Below, in pieces: positions 6,196 through 11,604 of a stretch of DNA of 11,604 nucleotides (its first letter is position 1; every line of letters starts with the position of its first letter). The stretch covers positions 1 to 11,604 of the forward strand of contig JALHUQ010000247.1 of assembly GCA_022866645.1 (NCBI GenBank), written 5' to 3'. This DNA is from Woeseiaceae bacterium. GTDB lineage: Bacteria; Pseudomonadota; Gammaproteobacteria; Steroidobacterales; Woeseiaceae. The translations under genes were made by a program, and so were the position numbers. The notes below the pieces were generated by a model. That model was not told the DNA's origin and ran no database searches. It was given only the letters and a program-made list of their open reading frames with translations.

Positions 6196-6220
6196 ATATT
6201 GCGGGTGCACCCAATAGTCA
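6189..6220. repeat. Nested dyad symmetry between the DUF3501 gene and parE
   Basis: A perfect 10-base palindrome GGGTGCACCC (6203-6212) lies inside a wider pair of arms, TGACTA (6189-6194) and TAGTCA (6215-6220). The left arm includes the DUF3501 stop codon. The structure is asymmetric (eight bases on the left and two on the right between the arms) and no T-run follows, so it is a weak candidate for a terminator. An operator for parE is equally possible. Confidence 0.4.
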
Positions 6221-6233
6221 TTCAGGCTAAACT
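6206..6233 (+). promoter_or_regulatory. Possible parE promoter
   Basis: TGCACC (6206-6211, three of six to TTGACA) is followed after 16 bases by TAAACT (6228-6233, four of six). The -10 lies within GCTAAACT, the same octamer found 28 bases before the M20 gene; here it ends 27 bases before the parE ATG at 6261. The match is weak, but parE needs its own promoter if the upstream operon is stress-regulated. Confidence 0.3.
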
Positions 6234-6260
6234 GCCGCCGGGCAAACTTCTGGTTTATTG

Positions 6261-8147
6261 ATGAGTAAGCGATACGACGCTGCGGACATCGAAGTCCTTA
6301 GCGGGCTGGAGCCTGTACGGCGCCGGCCAGGCATGTATACGGATACCACGCGGCCAAATCACTTGGCTCATGAAGTCATCGACAACAGCATCGATGAAGC
6401 ACTCTCGGGTCATTGCAAGAAGATCGACGTTGTCATTTATAAAGATGGATCGCTGGAAGTAGCGGACGATGGCCGAGGCATGCCGGTCGACAAGCATCCC
6501 ATCGAAAAAATTCCGGGCGTCGAACTTATCCTTACCCGATTGCACGCGGGCGGCAAGTTTTCCAACGAAAACTACCAATACTCTGGCGGTCTTCACGGCG
6601 TTGGTATATCCGTCGTAAACGCACTGTCGAAAAATCTTGAAGTCTGGATTCGTCGCGGTGGCAAAGAGTACAACATGAGTTTCGCGGGCGGCGAGAAACG
6701 CGGCAAACTGGAAGTCGTGGGGACAGTCGGCAAAGCGAACACCGGCACGACTATTCGATTCTGGCCCGACGAGAAGTACTTCGATACGGCGAAATTTTCC
6801 GTCAACAGTCTGAAGCATACATTGCGGGCCAAAGCGGTACTCTGTCCGGGCATTACGGTCGGGCTGCAAATCGAGCATCCCAAAGAAAAGTTTGAGTGGT
6901 GCTATACCGGTGGCCTTGAGGAATACCTGCTGGAAGAGATCGGTGGCGGTGAGACCTTGCCCGCTGCGCCTTTCGCCGGCAGCGTCAGTGGCAATAATGA
7001 AATGGTGGACTGGGCGCTGGTCTGGATGACGGACGGCGGCAAAAGCGTCACGGAAAGTTACGTAAACCTCAGTCCCACCCCGCAGGGCGGCACGCACGTC
7101 AACGGCTTGCGCACCGGACTGACTAACGCATTGCGCGAATTTTGTGAATTTCGCAGCTTGTTGCCGCGCGGCGTAGCGGTCGCACCTGAAGATGTTTGGG
7201 ACGGACTGAGTTTCGTGCTCAGCGCCAAGCTCGAAGATCCTCAGTTCTCCGGCCAGACGAAGGAGCGTTTGTCTTCCCGAGAGTCCGCGGCGTTTGTTGC
7301 CGGCATCATGAAGGACAATTTCTCCTTATGGCTGAATCAACATCCGGAGACGGGCGATCAAATCGCACAGCTGGCGATTTCCAAAGCGCAGAAGCGTCTG
7401 AAGGCTGCGAAAACCGTCGTCCGCAAGAAAATAGTTTCAGGACCGGCGTTGCCGGGAAAGCTGGCGGATTGCCGCTCGCAGGAACCTGCGCTCTGCGAAT
7501 TGTTTCTGGTGGAAGGCGACTCAGCCGGCGGTTCAGCAAAACAGGCGCGCGATCGCAACACCCAGGCGATCATGCCGCTTAGGGGCAAGATATTGAATAC
7601 CTGGGAGGTCGAGACCGGAGAAATCCTGGCCTCGGCCGAAGTTCACGACATCTCGGTTGCTATCGGCGTTGATCCAGGCAGCAATGACATCAGTGGCTTG
7701 CGTTACCACAAAATCTGCATTTTGGCGGATGCCGATTCTGACGGCCTGCACATTGCGACACTGTTGTGCGCGCTGTTTCTCAGACATTTTCGCGAACTGA
7801 TATTGGCAGGGCATATCTACGTCGCGATGCCGCCGCTATACCGCATTGATATTGGCAAAGAAGTCTTTTACGCACTGGACGAGGGCGAGCGTAAGGGCAT
7901 TCTGGATCGAATTGATGCGGAAAATAAGAAAGGCAAAATTTCTGTTACTCGCTTCAAAGGCCTCGGTGAAATGGATCCCGAGCAGTTGCGGGAAACGACA
8001 ATGCACCGCGACACCCGACGTCTCGTGCAGCTGACCATCGATGCGCGTGACAAGACGGACCAGATGATGGATATGCTGCTCGCGAAGAAGCGCTCCAAGG
8101 ATCGCCGTGACTGGCTGGAGTCCAAAGGCAACCTTGCCGAGGTATAA
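6261..8147 (+). CDS. parE: DNA topoisomerase IV subunit B (ATPase subunit)
   Basis: A 628-aa subunit that binds and hydrolyses ATP to drive strand passage by topoisomerase IV, which decatenates daughter chromosomes. The GHKL ATPase domain shows HEVIDNSIDEA with E38 and N42, ADDGRGMP with D69, and the lid SGGLHGVGISVVNALS (108-123). The transducer contains TPQGGTHVNGLR (273-284). The Toprim domain has LVEGDSAGGSAKQARDR (416-432) with E418, PLRGKILN (439-446), and D490/D492 in DADSDG, followed by FKGLGEMDPEQLRETT (565-580). Length is essentially that of E. coli ParE (630 aa), and it lacks the insert found in gammaproteobacterial GyrB, so ParE rather than GyrB. The ATG at 6261 is chosen over an adjacent TTG at 6258; the ribosome binding site is weak. 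parC follows after five bases. Confidence 0.96.
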   Translation: MSKRYDAADIEVLSGLEPVRRRPGMYTDTTRPNHLAHEVIDNSIDEALSGHCKKIDVVIYKDGSLEVADDGRGMPVDKHPIEKIPGVELILTRLHAGGKFSNENYQYSGGLHGVGISVVNALSKNLEVWIRRGGKEYNMSFAGGEKRGKLEVVGTVGKANTGTTIRFWPDEKYFDTAKFSVNSLKHTLRAKAVLCPGITVGLQIEHPKEKFEWCYTGGLEEYLLEEIGGGETLPAAPFAGSVSGNNEMVDWALVWMTDGGKSVTESYVNLSPTPQGGTHVNGLRTGLTNALREFCEFRSLLPRGVAVAPEDVWDGLSFVLSAKLEDPQFSGQTKERLSSRESAAFVAGIMKDNFSLWLNQHPETGDQIAQLAISKAQKRLKAAKTVVRKKIVSGPALPGKLADCRSQEPALCELFLVEGDSAGGSAKQARDRNTQAIMPLRGKILNTWEVETGEILASAEVHDISVAIGVDPGSNDISGLRYHKICILADADSDGLHIATLLCALFLRHFRELILAGHIYVAMPPLYRIDIGKEVFYALDEGERKGILDRIDAENKKGKISVTRFKGLGEMDPEQLRETTMHRDTRRLVQLTIDARDKTDQMMDMLLAKKRSKDRRDWLESKGNLAEV

Positions 8148-8152
8148 GTGAC

Positions 8153-10399
8153 ATGCAAAACAGTCTGAATCTGGAGGGCGTCGAACAGCAGGCGCTTAAG
8201 GACTACACCGAGCAGGCGTATCTCGATTATTCGATGTACGTGATTCTGGATCGTGCATTGCCGCAGATAGGCGACGGCCTGAAGCCGGTACAGCGACGCA
8301 TCATATATGCCATGAGTGAACTGGGATTGTCCGCGTCGTCGAAGCCGAAGAAGTCCGCTCGAACAGTTGGTGATGTGATCGGCAAATTCCATCCGCACGG
8401 CGATTCCGCCTGTTATGAGGCGATGGTGCTGATGGCACAGGACTTTTCCTATCGCTATCCGATCATTATCGGTCAGGGCAACTGGGGCTCGACCGATGAT
8501 CCGAAATCATTTGCTGCAATGCGCTATACGGAATCCCGGCTTGCGCCGTATGCGAAAAGCCTGTTGCAGGAGCTGGCGCAGGGCACTGTCGACTGGTCAC
8601 CGAATTTCGACGGCACACTCAAAGAACCGGTGGTGTTGCCTGCTCGCCTGCCAAATTTGCTGTTGAATGGTACGACCGGTATCGCCGTGGGCATGTCGAC
8701 GGACGTGCCGCCGCATAACTTGAATGAAGTGGCGAGCGCGCTTGTGCACCTTATCGACAACCCGAAAGCGACCGTCGCCAATTTAATGAAGCACATCAAG
8801 GGTCCGGACTATCCGACGGGTGGTGAGCTCGTTTCACCTGCTGCGGATATCAAGGAAATCTATGAGACCGGCGGTGGCACAGTGCGCCTGCGTGCTTCCT
8901 ACAAGTTAGAAGGTAATGACATTGTCATTACCTCGCTACCACACCAGATCTCAGGCGCGAAGTTGCTGGAACAGATCGCGGCACAAATGCGTGCGAAAAA
9001 GTTGCCTCAAGTTGATGACTTGCGCGATGAATCGGATCACGAAGATCCCACTCGTTTGATAATCAGCAAGAAACGCGGCGTTGACGTCGAGCAACTGATG
9101 TCACACCTGTTCTCCACCACGTCGTTGGAGCGAACTGTTCGCGTCAATATGAACATTATTGGACTGGACGGTCGCCCGCGACTGTTCAACTTGCTCGAGA
9201 TGCTTAAGGAATGGCTGGTTTTTCGCAAGGAGACGGTCACCAATCGCCTCAATCATCGCCTGCAAATCGTTTCCGATCGTTTGCACATACTGGACGGCTT
9301 GCTGGTCGCTTACCTGAGTATCGATGAAGTTATCGCGATCATCCGCAAAGAGGACGAGCCCAAACCCGTTCTGATGAAGCGTTTCAGACTATCCGACATT
9401 CAGGCGGAAGCCATCTTGAATCTGCGCTTACGCAATCTCGCCAAGCTGGAGGAAATGAAGATCAGAGGCGAGCAGGATGAACTGAATGAAGAACGCGATG
9501 GGCTGCAGAAAACGCTCGGCAGCGCCGCACGACTAAAGACGCTGATCAAGAAAGAAATACTGGAAGACGCAGAAGCCTATGGTGATGAGCGCCGCACTCA
9601 AATCGTGCAACGGGTAGCGGCGCAGGCACTCGACGAGTCGCAGCTCGTCGTGAGCGAACCGGTTACGGTCGTATTGTCTCAAGCTGGTTATGCACGCGCC
9701 GCCCGAGGTCACGAAGTCGATCCGGCAACACTGAGTTATCGCTCAGGCGACGCATTTCTGGCCGCACAAAAGGGCCGCAGCAATCAGCTTGCGATGTTCA
9801 TCGATAGCACCGGGCGCGTCTACAGTGTCATCGCCGGAACCTTACCGTCAGCACGAGGGCAGGGTGAGCCGCTGTCGAGCCGATTCAAGCCACCGGACGG
9901 GGCTGCATTCTGCGGTGCGATGATCGGTGAAAGCGATAAGAAATACCTCATAGCGAGTGACGCAGGTTATGGATTCGTCGCGACCCTGGACGATCTGGTT
10001 TCGCGCAATAAAGCCGGCAAGTCTGTTCTAAAAGTGCCGGCTGGCGGCAAGGCGATAGTACCTGCGCCGGTTCCAGCGGGCGCCGAGTGCCTGATCGCGG
10101 CGGTGAGTTCAATCGGGCGATTGTTGTTGTTTGAGATGGAAGAGCTCCCCGAGCTCGCGAAAGGTAAAGGCAATAAACTCATTAATATTCCGAGCAAGAA
10201 ATACAAGAGCGGCGAGGAAACGATGGTGGCCGCGGCGGTGATACCGGAAGACGGAAGTCTACAAGTGCACACGGGCACCCGCGTCATGACAATCAAATGG
10301 AGTGATCTTGATGACTACTACGGCGATCGTGCTCTTCGCGGCAGCATGCTGCCGAAAGGGTGGCGCAAGGTCGAACGTCTTAGCAGCGGGGAATCGTAA
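8153..10399 (+). CDS. parC: DNA topoisomerase IV subunit A (DNA cleavage subunit)
   Basis: A 748-aa protein, close to E. coli ParC (752 aa), that cuts and rejoins DNA and assembles as a ParC2ParE2 tetramer. The winged-helix breakage region is clear: DGLKPVQRRI (41-50), GKFHPHGDSACYEAM (77-91) and RYTESRL (124-130) with catalytic tyrosine Y125 after R124. S85 and E89 sit at the positions of E. coli S80 and E84, so the quinolone-resistance-determining region looks wild type. A coiled-coil/tower segment spans roughly 355-490. The C-terminal DNA-wrapping beta-pinwheel contains a ParC-type GQGEPL box at about 569-574. GAGGT at 8139-8143, inside the end of parE, provides the ribosome binding site. 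parE-parC form an operon that ends in a convergent arrangement with the downstream minus-strand gene. A strong palindrome lies within the coding sequence. Confidence 0.96.
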   Translation: MQNSLNLEGVEQQALKDYTEQAYLDYSMYVILDRALPQIGDGLKPVQRRIIYAMSELGLSASSKPKKSARTVGDVIGKFHPHGDSACYEAMVLMAQDFSYRYPIIIGQGNWGSTDDPKSFAAMRYTESRLAPYAKSLLQELAQGTVDWSPNFDGTLKEPVVLPARLPNLLLNGTTGIAVGMSTDVPPHNLNEVASALVHLIDNPKATVANLMKHIKGPDYPTGGELVSPAADIKEIYETGGGTVRLRASYKLEGNDIVITSLPHQISGAKLLEQIAAQMRAKKLPQVDDLRDESDHEDPTRLIISKKRGVDVEQLMSHLFSTTSLERTVRVNMNIIGLDGRPRLFNLLEMLKEWLVFRKETVTNRLNHRLQIVSDRLHILDGLLVAYLSIDEVIAIIRKEDEPKPVLMKRFRLSDIQAEAILNLRLRNLAKLEEMKIRGEQDELNEERDGLQKTLGSAARLKTLIKKEILEDAEAYGDERRTQIVQRVAAQALDESQLVVSEPVTVVLSQAGYARAARGHEVDPATLSYRSGDAFLAAQKGRSNQLAMFIDSTGRVYSVIAGTLPSARGQGEPLSSRFKPPDGAAFCGAMIGESDKKYLIASDAGYGFVATLDDLVSRNKAGKSVLKVPAGGKAIVPAPVPAGAECLIAAVSSIGRLLLFEMEELPELAKGKGNKLINIPSKKYKSGEETMVAAAVIPEDGSLQVHTGTRVMTIKWSDLDDYYGDRALRGSMLPKGWRKVERLSSGES
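8911..8933. repeat. 23-bp near-perfect palindrome inside parC
   Basis: AGGTAATGACA (8911-8921) and TGTCATTACCT (8923-8933) are exact reverse complements around a single central T. The stretch encodes part of the EGNDIVITS segment of ParC. The form resembles a dimeric repressor or activator site, but it lies 760 bases into a housekeeping gene and could be a coincidence of codon choice. Confidence 0.85.
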
Positions 10400-10455
10400 G
10401 TTATCTCGTGTTTGTTCGGTGGTGTGCCAATCCCTGAGGCAGCTCGCCGTAACCC

Positions 10456-11604
10456 TTATCGGACTTTCTTTGACTCGTAAGGCATTTCGACGGTTTCTTC
10501 GTCTTTGGCGGTGTTTACGGTAATCGCTTCATTGATGCCGGTATCGTCCAGATCTGAAAAGTCATCGTTTTGTGCTGGCATTTGAGCCGTGATGTCGAGT
10601 TCCATTACGGACGCGAGTGGCAGAACAGCAGTCGCATAGTCGTCGGAATCGTCCATGCGGGTCGCAAGTTCCGCCGCAACGCGGGCGATCTCCAGGTTCA
10701 GCGCCTGTGTTGCGGTCATCTCGTCTTCGTAGTCTTGCTCCAGCACCTGGTAGTCGACTTGTTTGTTGATCGTGTAATTCTGCGCAATCATCGTTTCGTC
10801 ATCGCTGACAATCTTGACCGCTTTCAGGTCGCGCGCCGTAATGTCTTCCGGCCGCGGCATTTTCGTCGCGTCTACGATCACAGACATATCGTAATCGTCA
10901 TCCTCCGGAAAAATCTCGCTATCAAGAATTGACTGCTCGCTTACTCGTAGCGGTGGCAGCATGTCAGTTTCGTCAGCGATGCTGGCAATCGTTTCAAAGG
11001 GCAATTCGATATCGAGCGCCGTCGTTGCCGCGAAACCGAAGTCTTGCGACAGGTCCGATTCCGACCTGTCGGTGAGACCCGTACCGATGATGAGATCCGC
11101 ATCAAGGATCAGGTTTTCATGAGTAGGAGACTCGTCGGAGATGTCGAAATCGACCACTAGCGCTTCGACATTCGCGGTGTTTGCAGACTGCGGGTCGCTG
11201 AAATGGCGCTGATTTGACTGCTCGGCAGCAGCGGGAGTCGTATCGGGTTGTCCGCGCAGGCGCCGAGCAAACATTAACAGTGCAAAAATCAATGCGAGAC
11301 CGCTACCAGCGAGCCAGGCGAGCCAGGATGGCGATGCTGAGCTTTCTGTACTCGTGCGCTCGCTGGAAATAATGGCTGTTGGAACGTTGGGCGATGATGA
11401 CGCCGTTGTCGGCCCCTCAAGTTGAGCGTCAAAAATAATGTCACCGGGCCGCAAGGCGTCGGTATTGGCGCCTGTTTGCGCCAGGTCATCGAGGATAACT
11501 TCGCTAACCGGCGATACTGCCGCTTCTTCAACCGGCACGATTTCCGCGACAGAGTAGGGCTCGTAGGCCTCGGTGTCGGCATAGGCGGCTGCAATGGCAT
11601 CGGC
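10456..11604 (-). CDS. Single-pass membrane protein with long acidic cytoplasmic domain, FimV/HubP-like architecture (5' end outside window)
   Basis: The frame is open for 382 codons from the window edge to a TAA at 10458-10456, so the true start is outside; an internal GTG at 11538 is not a credible start. After an N-terminal stretch rich in A, S, T and P there is one membrane segment, WLAWLAGSGLALIFALLMF (about 11325-11269), followed by ARRLRG. The positive charges place the C-terminus in the cytoplasm. The remaining 270 or so residues are strongly acidic, low in cysteine, and probably largely disordered, with one helix-forming block near QDYEDEMTATQALNLEIARV (about 10758-10699). This periplasmic/TM/acidic-cytoplasmic layout resembles FimV/HubP polar landmark proteins, but the C-terminal FimV TPR motif is not recognisable and any LysM domain would be beyond the edge. 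Function is therefore not assigned. It converges on parC with a 56-base gap showing no clear terminator. Confidence 0.75.
   Translation of the reverse strand, partial: ADAIAAAYADTEAYEPYSVAEIVPVEEAAVSPVSEVILDDLAQTGANTDALRPGDIIFDAQLEGPTTASSSPNVPTAIISSERTSTESSASPSWLAWLAGSGLALIFALLMFARRLRGQPDTTPAAAEQSNQRHFSDPQSANTANVEALVVDFDISDESPTHENLILDADLIIGTGLTDRSESDLSQDFGFAATTALDIELPFETIASIADETDMLPPLRVSEQSILDSEIFPEDDDYDMSVIVDATKMPRPEDITARDLKAVKIVSDDETMIAQNYTINKQVDYQVLEQDYEDEMTATQALNLEIARVAAELATRMDDSDDYATAVLPLASVMELDITAQMPAQNDDFSDLDDTGINEAITVNTAKDEETVEMPYESKKVR

Noticed and set aside
6255..7097. Antisense open frame of 280 codons opposite parE
   Set aside because: parE is certain here and the antisense product has no recognisable motif or ribosome binding site that would support it.
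6261..8147. Possibility that the ATPase subunit gene is gyrB
   Set aside because: Length of 628 aa without the gammaproteobacterial GyrB insert, the RFKGLGEMDPEQLRETTM context and the adjacent parC all indicate ParE.
8384..8422. Possible quinolone-resistance substitutions in parC
   Set aside because: The motif reads HPHGDSACYE with the sensitive-type serine and glutamate, so no resistance change is seen.
10400..10455. Terminator between the convergent parC and minus-strand gene
   Set aside because: Only short complementary stretches such as CTGAGGCAG are present, with no stem of useful length and no T-run.
10302..10523. Plus-strand open frame overlapping the parC 3' end and the downstream gap
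   Set aside because: Most of it lies out of frame within parC and antisense to the next gene; there are no motifs and no independent start signal.

Overview
The window looks like core chromosome of a gammaproteobacterium with moderate-to-high GC. The evidence is the thiL-pgpA pair joined by an ATGA overlap, a parE-parC pair of gammaproteobacterial length (628 and 748 aa), and XseB and ThiL sequences of proteobacterial type. A free-living, possibly marine lineage would fit, but that is inference. No tRNA, rRNA, CRISPR array, insertion sequence or prophage gene is visible.

Layout. (1) 1-1958, plus strand: the 3' end of thiL, then pgpA (phosphatidylglycerophosphatase A), then a Ser/Thr protein kinase with a C-terminal cyclic-nucleotide-binding domain. 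(2) 2030-3343, plus: a secreted M20D metallo-amidohydrolase. (3) 3344-3451: a convergent intergenic region dominated by a perfect 26-bp inverted repeat. (4) 3452-3691, minus: xseB, the exonuclease VII small subunit, standing alone without its usual ispA/dxs partners. (5) 3692-3843: a divergent promoter region with a good sigma-70 promoter facing right and a Fur/PerR-like palindrome at its predicted transcription start. (6) 3844-6195, plus: a compact three-gene operon of a rubredoxin-less rubrerythrin, a GlpC/HdrD-like iron-sulfur protein and a DUF3501 protein. (7) 6261-10399, plus: parE-parC, the two topoisomerase IV subunits. (8) 10456-11604, minus: the C-terminal part of a single-pass membrane protein with a very acidic cytoplasmic domain, cut by the window edge; its architecture recalls FimV/HubP.

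How the genes fit together. The rubrerythrin/Fe-S/DUF3501 operon is the most interesting unit. A diiron peroxidase-type protein that lacks its own electron-transfer rubredoxin domain is co-transcribed with a multi-cluster iron-sulfur protein, behind an operator that looks peroxide- or iron-responsive. This suggests a self-contained peroxide-reduction or redox-repair module in which the Fe-S protein feeds electrons to the rubrerythrin and DUF3501 is an essential but uncharacterised partner. The kinase-cNMP fusion is a second unusual item, a one-polypeptide link between a cyclic nucleotide signal and protein phosphorylation. The remaining genes are housekeeping: lipid and thiamine metabolism, DNA repair and chromosome decatenation.
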